A DNA stretch of 64,000 bases from assembly GCA_026125795.1 (NCBI GenBank), contig JAHCKM010000003.1:372001-436000 (forward strand). The letters are read 5' to 3'. Shown here piece by piece: positions 55,028-62,905 of the stretch (position 1 is the first letter of the stretch; each line of letters begins with the position of its first letter). The translations under genes and the position numbers were made by a program. Under the pieces are notes generated by a model. That model was not told the origin of the DNA. It saw nothing but the letters and a program-made list of their open reading frames with translations, and searched no databases. This stretch comes from Burkholderiaceae bacterium. Its GTDB lineage: Bacteria; Pseudomonadota; Gammaproteobacteria; Burkholderiales; Burkholderiaceae_C.

Positions 55028-55897
55028 ATGTACTCAAGGCCAACCCTTGCCACGCGTTTCGCGCGCAACACGCGAGTCGTGCGCTCCGATGTCCCGCTGA
55101 CCGAGGACCAGATGCGCGCCGCTGCGCCTTCGGTCTTCGCCGAAGGCAAGCACGAGAGCCGCTCCGAGCGTTACACGTACATCCCGACCATCGATGTCCT
55201 GCGCGGGCTGCGCAAGGAGGGCTTCGAGCCGTTCATGGTTGCTCAGGGCGCGAGCCGCGTCGAGGGCAAGGCCGAGTTCACCAAGCACATGATCCGCATG
55301 CGCCACGCGGGGCAGGGGCAGGCCAAGCCCGAGGCGAACGAGATCATCCTCATCAACAGCCACGACGGCGCGAGCAGCTACCAACTCCTCGCCGGTGCCT
55401 TCAGGTTCATTTGCCATAACGGATTGATCGTGGGTGACGTTGTTGAGGACATTCGCATCCAACACCGGGGCGATGTTCAAGGCGAGGTCATTGAAGGCGC
55501 ATTCCGCGTGCTCAACGAATTCGGCGTCGTGGATGAGCACGTCGCGGCCATGAAGGCGCTGCCGCTCGAGCCGCGCGAGCAGATTGCCTTCGCTACCGCC
55601 GCGCTGGCGCTGCGTTTCGGCGAGCGCCCGGTCGAGGAGACCGGCGGGCATCGGCCTGCGCCGGTTACTGCCGAGCAGCTCAACGAGGCGCGGCGCATCG
55701 AGGATGTCGGGCACAACCTGTGGGAGACACTGCAGCGGGTCAGCGAGAACTGCCTCCGCGGTGGTCAGCCTGGCCGCAGCGCACAAGGGCGCAGGCATCA
55801 CACCCGGCCGGTGGGCAGTATCGACCGCAACGTGAGCCTCAACCGCGCGCTGTGGATGCTGGCCGAGGAGATGCGGCAGATCAAGGCTGCGTCCTGA
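55028..55897 (+). CDS. DUF932 protein
   Basis: A 289-residue protein of the DUF932 (phage/plasmid-like) family: ERYTYIPTIDVLRGLRKEGF, VAQGASRVEGKAEFTKHMI, EIILINSHDGASSYQLLAGAF and RFICHNGLIVGD. Such proteins are frequent on plasmids and conjugative elements; their role is unknown (suggested anti-restriction or replication). The start follows GATTGAAGGAATCATC. It is in line with ssb and the next gene. Confidence 0.88.
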   Translation: MYSRPTLATRFARNTRVVRSDVPLTEDQMRAAAPSVFAEGKHESRSERYTYIPTIDVLRGLRKEGFEPFMVAQGASRVEGKAEFTKHMIRMRHAGQGQAKPEANEIILINSHDGASSYQLLAGAFRFICHNGLIVGDVVEDIRIQHRGDVQGEVIEGAFRVLNEFGVVDEHVAAMKALPLEPREQIAFATAALALRFGERPVEETGGHRPAPVTAEQLNEARRIEDVGHNLWETLQRVSENCLRGGQPGRSAQGRRHHTRPVGSIDRNVSLNRALWMLAEEMRQIKAAS

Positions 55898-55911
55898 TCG
55901 CGTGAGCCGGG

Positions 55912-55939
55912 GCGATGACTTCGAGGCCGAAGTCATCGC
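55912..55939. repeat. 28-bp palindrome, copy 1
   Basis: Arms GCGATGACTTCG and CGAAGTCATCGC are perfect 12-base complements round AGGC. It lies between DUF932 and the next small gene. Same length and plan as the element at 56432-56459. A candidate site for the ParB/KorB-like protein. Confidence 0.75.
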
Positions 55940-56004
55940 TCGCCGCTCGTGCCGCCGGCTCGACCATCGAACTGGTCCTCAACGCCTTCGACGGAGTTCG
56001 CGCC

Positions 56005-56370
56005 ATGAGTCCACACGAAGAGATCGAAGCCGCATTCGACGAATATCAGCGCCGATCACGCGCAGCCACAGCTGCCGGCGCGCAAGCTTTCGGGCGCCTG
56101 CTGCGCCTGGCCGAGGAGCGCGACTCGGGGCAGATCGTCCGCGTGGTCCGTTTTCTCGCGGCGACCTACAACGGCCAGGCCTTCGCGTTTGACGTATTCG
56201 AGTTGCGCGCCGTCGATGTCGCGATCAGCGACGACATGCTGCAGTGCCTCGACGCGCTGCGCTGGGGTCGCGCCGACCTGCACACACTCGTTCCCGATGG
56301 CGACCGGCGCATGCAGGCCGCGATCGCGCGCTGGCGCCTGCGCTGGCCCCAGGCAGACGCCCACAGCTGA
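56005..56370 (+). CDS. Hypothetical protein of the backbone
   Basis: A 121-residue cytoplasmic protein from ATG 56005 (GGAG nine bases before). MSPHEEIEAAFDEYQRRSRA, then RLAEERDSGQIVRVVRFLAA and FDVFELRAVDVAISDDMLQC. No named family that I can assert. Small proteins like this lie beside DUF932 and ParA on Burkholderiales plasmids. The frame can be extended to 55915, but that would cover the palindrome. Confidence 0.65.
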   Translation: MSPHEEIEAAFDEYQRRSRAATAAGAQAFGRLLRLAEERDSGQIVRVVRFLAATYNGQAFAFDVFELRAVDVAISDDMLQCLDALRWGRADLHTLVPDGDRRMQAAIARWRLRWPQADAHS

Positions 56371-56431
56371 ACGCCGCGCGAGGCGGCTGCGCCTTGCCTC
56401 GCCCTGTCATCCGTCCTCCCGCCCCCCGCGC

Positions 56432-56459
56432 GCGATGACTTTGCGGCCAAAGTCATCGC
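56432..56459. repeat. 28-bp palindrome, copy 2
   Basis: Arms GCGATGACTTTG and CAAAGTCATCGC are perfect complements round CGGC. One base in each arm differs from copy 1 and the two changes compensate. It lies in the 307-base gap before parA (56371-56677), which otherwise holds no gene. Confidence 0.75.
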
Positions 56460-56677
56460 CGCCGCATCGCTCGCCCGCGCCGATCATCGATCGGGCGCGG
56501 TGGTCGCGCTGCGGGCTGCAAGTCGCGCTCGCCGGCCCACGCTGTCGCATCGGCCGGCTCGCGACGCCCGACGTGCGCCCATCGAGGGCTGCTCGCCGGG
56601 TTCGGGCTCCTGCGCCGCTGCCGCGTCCACCTCCCGGGTCGGTGGTCCGCGATCCGCTCGCGAAGGAGCCTGAACTC

Positions 56678-57517
56678 ATGAAGACCCTCGTCTTGTGCAA
56701 CCAGAAGGGTGGCGTCGGCAAGAGCGCCGTCGCCACGCTGCTGGCGCACCACCTGGCCCAGCGCGGCCGCCGCGTCCTGGCGATCGACCTCGATCACCAG
56801 GCCAACTTCACCAAGCCGCTGCGGCTGTCCGGGCGCGCGGCGATCACCGCTTTCGCGGCCGACGCGCTGCTCACCGGGACGCCGCCGCCGCTGCCCGACA
56901 AGCCTTTCGTGCTGGTGCCGGGCGACCGCGCACTTCTCGGGCTGGAGCGTCAGCCTGCTCTGCACACGCCGTTCGCGCGGAGCTTTCGCGCGTTCCTGGT
57001 GGCCGCGCGCGACGCCTTCGATGTCTGCATCATCGACACCAACCCGAACCCCGACATCCGCGTCATCGCCGCGCTCGCGTCGGCCGACTACGTGCTGTCG
57101 CCGATCCAACTCAATCAGGAGGCGATGGACGGTGTCAGCGGACTGCTAAACCACGATCGCGTGGGCCTGCGCAAGATCAAGGCGGTACTGAACCCGAAGC
57201 TCGCGCTGATCGGCCTGCTGCCGACGATGGTCGAGCCGACGCCGTTCCAGAAGGCCAACTTCCTGCAGGTGGTGCAGCAGTACCACCCGCTGATGATCCG
57301 GATCGGCGCCGGGCCCGGCGCGTTCGCGTCGATCCCGCGCCGATCGTGCATCGCCGAGGCGCAGGCCGAGGGCGCCGTGCTGTGGGAGATGAAGAAGACC
57401 GCCGCGCGCGACGCCTGGCGGGAGATCGAATCGAGCGTCGCGCGCATCGGCGACATCGTCACCGGCGCCGCTTCCACCACGAACCGCAAGGAGGCCGCCG
57501 ATGCCGCTGCAACTTGA
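56678..57517 (+). CDS. parA: ParA-type partition ATPase
   Basis: A 279-residue ParA/Soj ATPase. The deviant Walker A motif is KGGVGKS (10-16), with the Asp of motif A' in IIDTNPNPD. GAAGGAGCCTGAACTC precedes the ATG. It works with ParB in segregation or element maintenance. The last codons overlap the start of parB by 17 bases, so the pair is coupled. Confidence 0.92.
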   Translation: MKTLVLCNQKGGVGKSAVATLLAHHLAQRGRRVLAIDLDHQANFTKPLRLSGRAAITAFAADALLTGTPPPLPDKPFVLVPGDRALLGLERQPALHTPFARSFRAFLVAARDAFDVCIIDTNPNPDIRVIAALASADYVLSPIQLNQEAMDGVSGLLNHDRVGLRKIKAVLNPKLALIGLLPTMVEPTPFQKANFLQVVQQYHPLMIRIGAGPGAFASIPRRSCIAEAQAEGAVLWEMKKTAARDAWREIESSVARIGDIVTGAASTTNRKEAADAAAT

Positions 57518-58445
57518 TGACTTGGCCGCGCTCGACGCGCCGAGCCCGAGTTCGACCGGCCAGCCGCTGCTGCTGCCGCTGGCCGACATCGACGAAGACC
57601 CCGACCAGCCGCGCCGCGAGTTCGACCCCAACGCGCTGCAGGAACTCGCCGAGACGATCAGCGAGCGCGGCGTGCGGCAGCCGATCTCGGTGCGGCCGAA
57701 CCCGCAGCAGTCCGGCCGCTGGGTGCTCAACTTCGGCGCGCGGCGGTTGCGCGCGTCGAAGCTCGCGGGGCTGGACACCATCCCCGCGTTCATTGACACC
57801 ACGGCCGACAGCTACGACCAGGTGATCGAGAACGAGCAGCGCGAGGGACTGAAGCCGCTCGAGCTGGCGCTGTTCGTCCAGAAGCGCCTGGCTGCCGGTG
57901 ACAACCAGGCCGAGATAGCCAGGCGCATGGGCAAGAGTCGCCAGTACGTGACATTCGCTACCGCGCTGATCGATGCGCCGGACTGGCTGCTCGAGCTGTA
58001 CCGGAAGGGGCGCTGCAAAGGCATGGCTGAGTTGTACGAGTTGAGACGGCTGCATGGCGAGCATCCGCAGACGATCGAGGCATGGTGTTCGGGGCACGAA
58101 CCGGTCACTCGCAGCGATGTCACGGACCTGCGCGCCAGGATTTCAGGCGACAAGTGCGCATTGTCGGAAGGCGAAACTGCAGCTGGGCCGAAGCGCTCGG
58201 ATGTCGGAGGACCCGCTGCATTGAGCGAGCCGGCAGCCTCAGATCCAAGGCCAAGTGCGAGGGCGGGTCAACAACGCAGGATGAATCTGCACGTGGAGAT
58301 GGATGGCGAGAACTATCGGCTTGTCTTGTCGGAGGCGCCGCAGATGGAAGGGCACTTGTATGTGCAGCCGCTGTCTGGCGGGACGCGCCGGCTGGTACCT
58401 GCCGCGTCGCTGAGGCTGATCGGGTTTGTGAGTCGAACGAATTGA
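57501..58445 (+). CDS. parB: ParB/KorB-like DNA-binding partition protein
   Basis: A 314-residue protein. The ParB/Srx-type N-domain has DIDEDPDQPRREFDPNALQE and FGARRLRASKLAG, the HTH is GDNQAEIARRMGKSRQYVTF, and the C-terminal end (LHVEMDGENYRLVLSEAP) resembles the SH3-like dimerisation domain of KorB. It should bind a palindromic operator/centromere; the 28-bp palindromes are the best candidates. Bases 58446-58534 after it are gene-free. Confidence 0.9.
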   Translation: MPLQLDDLAALDAPSPSSTGQPLLLPLADIDEDPDQPRREFDPNALQELAETISERGVRQPISVRPNPQQSGRWVLNFGARRLRASKLAGLDTIPAFIDTTADSYDQVIENEQREGLKPLELALFVQKRLAAGDNQAEIARRMGKSRQYVTFATALIDAPDWLLELYRKGRCKGMAELYELRRLHGEHPQTIEAWCSGHEPVTRSDVTDLRARISGDKCALSEGETAAGPKRSDVGGPAALSEPAASDPRPSARAGQQRRMNLHVEMDGENYRLVLSEAPQMEGHLYVQPLSGGTRRLVPAASLRLIGFVSRTN

Positions 58446-58534
58446 CCTGACGTACTCGACGCGTCGGCACGTTCGGAGACGTTGCCAGGTAGTGGATGGT
58501 GCACCGCCGGCCTCAATGCACGGAGCCCTTGACT

Positions 58535-58556
58535 TCATCGTCAGATCTGACGATGA
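58535..58556. promoter_or_regulatory. Perfect 22-bp palindrome at the methylase start
   Basis: Eleven-base arms TCATCGTCAGA and TCTGACGATGA meet directly; the centre AGATCT contains GATC. It ends nine bases before the GTG of the Dam-like gene and so covers the place where a ribosome binding site would be. A regulator or the methylase itself may bind here. Confidence 0.75.
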
Positions 58557-58565
58557 TTCGCGCCC

Positions 58566-59258
58566 GTGCGCTATCCCGGGGGCAAAGGCAAATCCTTCCA
58601 CCACGTCATCAACCTGATGCCGCCGCATCGTGTCTACATTGAGACGCACTTGGGCGGCGGTGCGGTGATGCGTCACAAGCGGCCAGCGATGCACAGCATC
58701 GGCATCGACGCTGACGCGCAGGTAATCGGCATCTGGTCGCAGAGGGATCTCCACGGAGTCGAGCTGGTCTGCGAGCGTGCCGAGGACTTTCTCGCACAGT
58801 ACCCTTTCCAGGGCGACGAGCTGGTCTACGCCGACCCACCCTACTACCCCGGGACCCGTCGCCAAGCCAGGGTCTACCGGTATGACTATGCCGCCGAGGA
58901 TCATGCACGGCTGCTGGTGCTGCTCGCCTCGCTTCCCTGCAAGGTCATCCTCTCCGGTTATGCCAACGACCTGTACAGCGGATTGCTGCATGGCTGGCGA
59001 ACCCGCACCTTCAAAGCCAAGACCCACACTGATGTCCGTGAAGAGACGCTGTGGTTCAACTATGTGCCGCCGCTGGTGCTGCACGACAGCCGTTACTTCG
59101 GCGAGACCTTTCGGGAACGGCAGACAACCAAGCGCCGCCTGCAGCGCCTGCAGGAGAAGGTGACGCGTATGAACCCCGTCGAACGGGCGGCGTTTACGCA
59201 ATGGCTTAGCGAAGCATATCCCTCGCTTCTCTCACACAACCGGAGCGACACACGATGA
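58566..59258 (+). CDS. Dam-like adenine-N6 DNA methyltransferase
   Basis: A 230-residue D12-class methylase. RYPGGKGKS opens the SAM site, ETHLGGGAVMRHK follows, and the catalytic motif is DPPY (90-93, in LVYADPPYYPGT). The start is a GTG: a stop lies in frame 12 bases before, and no other start is upstream. It has no clear ribosome binding site. Target sequence unknown; GATC is possible because it lies in the palindrome at its start. The stop overlaps the glycosylase start as ATGA. It is shorter than E. coli Dam (278). Confidence 0.9.
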   Translation: MRYPGGKGKSFHHVINLMPPHRVYIETHLGGGAVMRHKRPAMHSIGIDADAQVIGIWSQRDLHGVELVCERAEDFLAQYPFQGDELVYADPPYYPGTRRQARVYRYDYAAEDHARLLVLLASLPCKVILSGYANDLYSGLLHGWRTRTFKAKTHTDVREETLWFNYVPPLVLHDSRYFGETFRERQTTKRRLQRLQEKVTRMNPVERAAFTQWLSEAYPSLLSHNRSDTR

Positions 59259-60094
59259 CGCAGACGGCCAGCCTCCTCACGCGCACAGGCACCATCCAGG
59301 TGGAGATGCCATCGCCCGATGAAATGCTGCTGGGCAACGTACGCTGGGGCGCGTTCGACGCATTCCCGACACCGGCCTACTGGCAGTACCAGGTGTTGGC
59401 CCGGCGTCTCACCGGCCGGCCAGCCGGCTATAGGCTCGGCCGCACGTTGGCCGAGGAAGTGACGGCATGTCTGCTGGGCGGTCACGGCATTCCTGCCACG
59501 GTGGGCTTGGCGGCGTACCAGCGGCTGCATGAGCGTGGAGCGTTCGGTGCACAGCCGCCGTCCGAAGCAACGCTCGAGGAGTGGTTGAAGGAGCCCCTGC
59601 GGATTGCGTCGCAGAAGGGCGTGCGTCAGGTGCGCTATCGCTTCGCCGCGCAGAAGGCACGCTTCCTGGCGGCGGCGCTGCCCGAGGTCCACGCAGCGCC
59701 GGCCTTCGACACCGGGCGGCAGTTGCGCGACTGGCTGATGAAGCTCCGAGGAGTGGGACCGAAGACCGCCTCGTGGATCGCCCGCAACTGGAAGGATGCG
59801 GACGACGTCGCGATCTTGGACATACACATCATGCGCATCGGCCAGGTACTGGGCCTGTTCCCGCGCGAGCTCACGGTGGAGCGCCACTACCCGGAACTCG
59901 AATCCTTGTTCATCCAATTCAGCGATGCATTGAATGTGCGCGCTTCCGAGCTCGACGCGGTGATTTGGTACGAGATGGCCTCCTCACCCAAGGCGGCGCG
60001 TGCGGTGATCGAGCAGTTGGAGGCACCGTCGACGACGTCTGTGCGCTGGCGCTCGCGGGAAGGCACTCGCCAGCGTGAATTGAGCCTGGTTTGA
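59255..60094 (+). CDS. OGG-type HhH-GPD DNA glycosylase/lyase
   Basis: A 279-residue HhH-GPD protein. The hairpin is LRGVGPKTASWIAR with the catalytic lysine K170, and the general-base aspartate D189 in AILDIHIMRIG. The 19-residue K-D spacing equals that of human OGG1. So it should remove a modified purine and nick the backbone. Proteins of this kind appear in defence loci, for example as Cap11 of type IV CBASS. Coupled to the methylase by ATGA. It ends seven bases from the converging SagB-type gene. Confidence 0.88.
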   Translation: MTQTASLLTRTGTIQVEMPSPDEMLLGNVRWGAFDAFPTPAYWQYQVLARRLTGRPAGYRLGRTLAEEVTACLLGGHGIPATVGLAAYQRLHERGAFGAQPPSEATLEEWLKEPLRIASQKGVRQVRYRFAAQKARFLAAALPEVHAAPAFDTGRQLRDWLMKLRGVGPKTASWIARNWKDADDVAILDIHIMRIGQVLGLFPRELTVERHYPELESLFIQFSDALNVRASELDAVIWYEMASSPKAARAVIEQLEAPSTTSVRWRSREGTRQRELSLV

Positions 60095-60101
60095 AGCGAG
60101 A

Positions 60102-60764
60102 TCAGGCCGCACTTACCACGGCAAGACCGACCGCCTGCAAAGCGGATGAGCCGGGCAGGTATTCGGTCAAATACGGTTGCCCTGTCGTGCCTAGCGGGCA
60201 GAACGCAAGCCCGAGCGCTTCGGCCATCAACGAAAGGTAGCCCAGCACCACACCGGCGTCGCGCCACACCAGCGACTCGGGGTGTTCGTACTTGGCCGCG
60301 GTCTTGCCGGGTTCAGCTACCAGGCCGATCAGCGTGCCATGCTCGAGCTCGACCAAGCTGCTTGCGGCCCGTCGGCCGGCCGCAGCGCTTGCGCCGGAGT
60401 GCGGCAGTTCGATGAGGGCATGTTCGAGCGGGTCGTAGCGCAGCCACGGCCCAGTCTCGCGCGCTAGCAGAATGTGGATTGGGTGCATGGCCCCGGCCGA
60501 CGGATGGACCCGCGACTCCTGATCTGGCCCGAAGACGCTCGGACGCGCGCTACGGTTGCGGCAGGCGAGCCACAGGATCTCTCCCAGTGTCGTGTCGTCG
60601 AGGGGTTTCTCGAACTGACGCCGCGTTTGACGCTGCTCCAGGAGCGCCACCAAGTCGAGCGCCATGGGCTGCGCGCGTGGTGCCAGCGCGGTCCTCGCAC
60701 CGGCCGGCCAAGCATACGGCGCGTAGTGCACCCGCACTGCGCGGGGCACGGGATCAGGCCGCAT
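60102..60764 (-). CDS. SagB-type FMN oxidoreductase
   Basis: A 220-residue nitroreductase-fold protein from ATG 60764, which lies 11 bases inside the end of the QueC-like gene. RQTRRQFEKPLDD, RVHPSAGAMHPIHILLARE and WRDAGVVLGYLSLMAEALGL are the SagB/ThcOx-type FMN motifs. These oxidise azolines to azoles in peptide natural products or reduce other substrates. No cyclodehydratase is near, so a peptide azole role is not supported. Here it may act on a nucleobase or amide made by its neighbours. Confidence 0.85.
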   Translation of the reverse strand: MRPDPVPRAVRVHYAPYAWPAGARTALAPRAQPMALDLVALLEQRQTRRQFEKPLDDTTLGEILWLACRNRSARPSVFGPDQESRVHPSAGAMHPIHILLARETGPWLRYDPLEHALIELPHSGASAAAGRRAASSLVELEHGTLIGLVAEPGKTAAKYEHPESLVWRDAGVVLGYLSLMAEALGLAFCPLGTTGQPYLTEYLPGSSALQAVGLAVVSAA

Positions 60765-61362
60765 CGGTGTACGCCGAGCCCAGTTCCGCATAGGTCGCGA
60801 AGTACTTGTTGCAGCCTCGGCAGTCACCGCATGCGGTGTCGGACCTGTGGCAGCTGTGCGACCAGGCCAGCAGGCCGGGCGGCACGCCAACCATCCGGAT
60901 CAGTTCGGTGGTGGTGAGCGTGATCGCCGGCGCGACAACCCGCAGGCCACCTTCCTGGAACCGCATTAGGTTGTCCAAGTGGCTGATGAACTCTGACGTA
61001 CCGTCGCGGTGGCTCTCGCCGTCGGACTTGACGGTCCCGATGTAGAGGGTTTGGACCTCGCTGGCGATCGCGCGCATGCCAGCAAGCGTGATGAGTAGCT
61101 GATTTCGGTACGGCCACCAGTCCGAGGTGGCGCCGCGTGGATCGGCCGCCTTGTGTGCCATATCACCCGAGCCGAGCGAACTGCAGTCCACCGTGATGAC
61201 GTCATGCGCGATGCCGAGCTCGTGGCAGACCTGGGCGGCGGCGAGCTTCTCGGCGGCCGCGGCCTTCTGGCCGTAGTCGATCGTCACTGCCCATTGCGGG
61301 CGTTTCCACCAGGCGATGGCGATCGAGTCCATGCCGCCCGACAATAGAAGGCCTGTCTTCAC
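60754..61362 (-). CDS. QueC-like 7-cyano-7-deazaguanine synthase homologue
   Basis: A 202-residue PP-loop ATPase. GTG at 61362 gives VKTGLLLSGGMDS, the normal QueC start, has GGGAGG upstream, and overlaps the previous stop as GTGA. The PP-loop SGGMDS is at 8-13, PYRNQLLITLA is the QueC second motif, and the zinc site is four cysteines in SCHRSDTACGDCRGC. QueC adds ammonia to a carboxyl-deazaguanine by ATP. No queuosine genes (queD, queE, queF) are nearby, so it probably works in another pathway, as the type IV CBASS Cap9 does. Confidence 0.88.
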   Translation of the reverse strand: MKTGLLLSGGMDSIAIAWWKRPQWAVTIDYGQKAAAAEKLAAAQVCHELGIAHDVITVDCSSLGSGDMAHKAADPRGATSDWWPYRNQLLITLAGMRAIASEVQTLYIGTVKSDGESHRDGTSEFISHLDNLMRFQEGGLRVVAPAITLTTTELIRMVGVPPGLLAWSHSCHRSDTACGDCRGCNKYFATYAELGSAYTDAA

Positions 61363-62576
61363 AGCTTCACGGCCTCCCACAGCGTGGTGTAAAGCGCGGT
61401 GGTGTAGTTCTCGCAGAGTGTGCAGCCCGAGCCTTCCATCATCTTCAGGCTCTCACCCTTGTGGCGCTCGCTGTAAACGACAACCGGCTTGTTCAAGGCT
61501 CGCGCGTACCCGATCTCGTAGACCGTGCCGGCGTCGAGCCCGTCGGTGATGGCCAGCACCAGGTCACATTCTTCGATGGCCCGCAGGTCCTGTACGACCA
61601 CATCGCTGGCGGCGCCCAGGCCGACATCGTGGTAGGGCGAGAAGACCTGCAGATTCATCTCGCGCAGGCTGTTGCGGGCCTGCTCGACCATCCAGACCTG
61701 CGCCAGGTCGAAGAAGGGACCGGCCAGGTAGACTCGGCGGCGCGTGCCACTGCGGTACTGCGCCGAGAGCTCGACCGGCGGGAAGTTCTTGGTGGCCAGG
61801 GTGTCGGCGCTCGGGAAGCCTTGGGTCTCACAGTAGTAGCTAGTAGCGCGCGAGGCAATCTCGGCCGCGTCGCGCGGCGACTTGCCATCGTGCATCCAGG
61901 CGTTCGCGAAGTGCGCCACGAAGCAATCGCCTGAGCCCAACTTCCACACTCGTTCCGTGCGATAGGCGGGGACCTGATCGGTGCCCTGGGCGGTCCAGAC
62001 GAAGGCTCCTTCCGGTCCCATCTTGACGACCACCACCTCGGCGTTCTGCTGCTGCGCGAGCGCGGGCGCCGTTCGCGAAGGATGTTCGCCGGCCATGCCG
62101 GCCATGCGACCGGCTTCAAAGTTGTTCAGGACCAGCGCCAGGTGGTCGGCGGTGGAGCCGTTGGCGTGGAAGGGCTGGCTGGCATGTTCGTTCTGCGGAT
62201 CGTAGACAGCCCACTTCGCATGGACCACCGAGTTGCCTTCGAGCATGCCGAAGCGCACCACCTTGTCCTCGGTCACCGCAATGGGCTCGAATGGCTGGTC
62301 GGGTACGTTGTGGATCTTCGGCACCGCCATGTCATGAAGGTAGGTGAAGCCGACCATGTCGGGCACGGCGGTCGCGTTCGCTTGGAAAGACTTTAGCCAA
62401 ACGCCTTGATCTCTCATCGCCTGCAGCGCCTCTTCGTTCATGTACGACTGCAGTACCACGGGCGTGTCCACCGTCGCAATAGCGAGCGCGGCCCGGCCCG
62501 CAGAACCGAAGATTGCGTTCCAGCGAGGGTGGACGCAGTACTCGCGGTACACGCCTCCGACAACGTGTAGCGTCAT
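61359..62576 (-). CDS. PfkB-kinase / nucleoside 2-deoxyribosyltransferase fusion
   Basis: A 405-residue two-domain protein. Residues 1-265 are a PfkB/ribokinase-type sugar or nucleoside kinase with the anion-hole motif GSGDCFVAHFANAW (D217). The usual N-terminal glycine pair is present but the start is short. Residues 280-405 are a nucleoside deoxyribosyltransferase: YLAGPFF, DLRAIEECDLVLAITDG, and the nucleophile E354 in GTVYEIGYA. It could swap bases on a nucleoside and phosphorylate it. Start ATG shares a base with the previous stop (TGATG). Confidence 0.85.
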   Translation of the reverse strand: MTLHVVGGVYREYCVHPRWNAIFGSAGRAALAIATVDTPVVLQSYMNEEALQAMRDQGVWLKSFQANATAVPDMVGFTYLHDMAVPKIHNVPDQPFEPIAVTEDKVVRFGMLEGNSVVHAKWAVYDPQNEHASQPFHANGSTADHLALVLNNFEAGRMAGMAGEHPSRTAPALAQQQNAEVVVVKMGPEGAFVWTAQGTDQVPAYRTERVWKLGSGDCFVAHFANAWMHDGKSPRDAAEIASRATSYYCETQGFPSADTLATKNFPPVELSAQYRSGTRRRVYLAGPFFDLAQVWMVEQARNSLREMNLQVFSPYHDVGLGAASDVVVQDLRAIEECDLVLAITDGLDAGTVYEIGYARALNKPVVVYSERHKGESLKMMEGSGCTLCENYTTALYTTLWEAVKL

Positions 62577-62905
62577 CAGGTGTGCGTGACTTCGACGCGA
62601 ACCTGGCCGCTGGTGATCGAGAGGACTTCGGCCTGGTAGTCGTGCCCGTCCGCGATGCAGTTGCGAAGGCGCGTCGCCTCAGGGCCGGCGAGACCCCCGA
62701 CCAGCGTGCCGTTCTTCAGCACCCTCACCACCACCTGCGCGCCAAGCTGTACCACATCGATGTCAAGCACATCGCCAACTTTCAAGGCAGCCACCGCCGC
62801 CGGTTTCGGGCTGGACACAAGGATGCTGAACTTCAGGTCGCTGCACGAGGCCTGGGTGTCGGCAACTCCGCCCCCGCCGCCCCCACCGCCGCTGCTTCCG
62901 GACAT
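62576..62905 (-). CDS. Small protein with polyglycine N-terminus
   Basis: A 109-residue protein from ATG 62905, preceded by TTGAGGGAGGCAGGC, a strong ribosome binding site. It begins MSGSSGGGGGGGGVADTQ, a disordered glycine run, then a compact beta domain (about 25-109: VGDVLDIDVVQLGAQVVVRV, LSITSGQVRVEV) with two cysteines. No family recognised; the fold may be HIRAN- or OB-like. First gene of the minus operon. The exposed glycine tail could be a site for modification by the QueC-like enzyme, which is a guess. Confidence 0.75.
   Translation of the reverse strand: MSGSSGGGGGGGGVADTQASCSDLKFSILVSSPKPAAVAALKVGDVLDIDVVQLGAQVVVRVLKNGTLVGGLAGPEATRLRNCIADGHDYQAEVLSITSGQVRVEVTHT

Noticed and set aside
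60754-61362. Queuosine biosynthesis
   Set aside because: No queD, queE or queF nearby; the gene sits in a cargo operon with unrelated enzymes.
58566-62905. Type IV CBASS
   Set aside because: QueC-like and OGG-like genes are there, but no CD-NTase, TGT-like gene or effector is visible, so the label would be wrong.
60102-62905. Azole peptide (microcin B17-like) biosynthesis from SagB-like gene plus glycine-rich protein
   Set aside because: No cyclodehydratase or YcaO gene, and the small protein has a folded domain rather than a Cys/Ser-rich core peptide.
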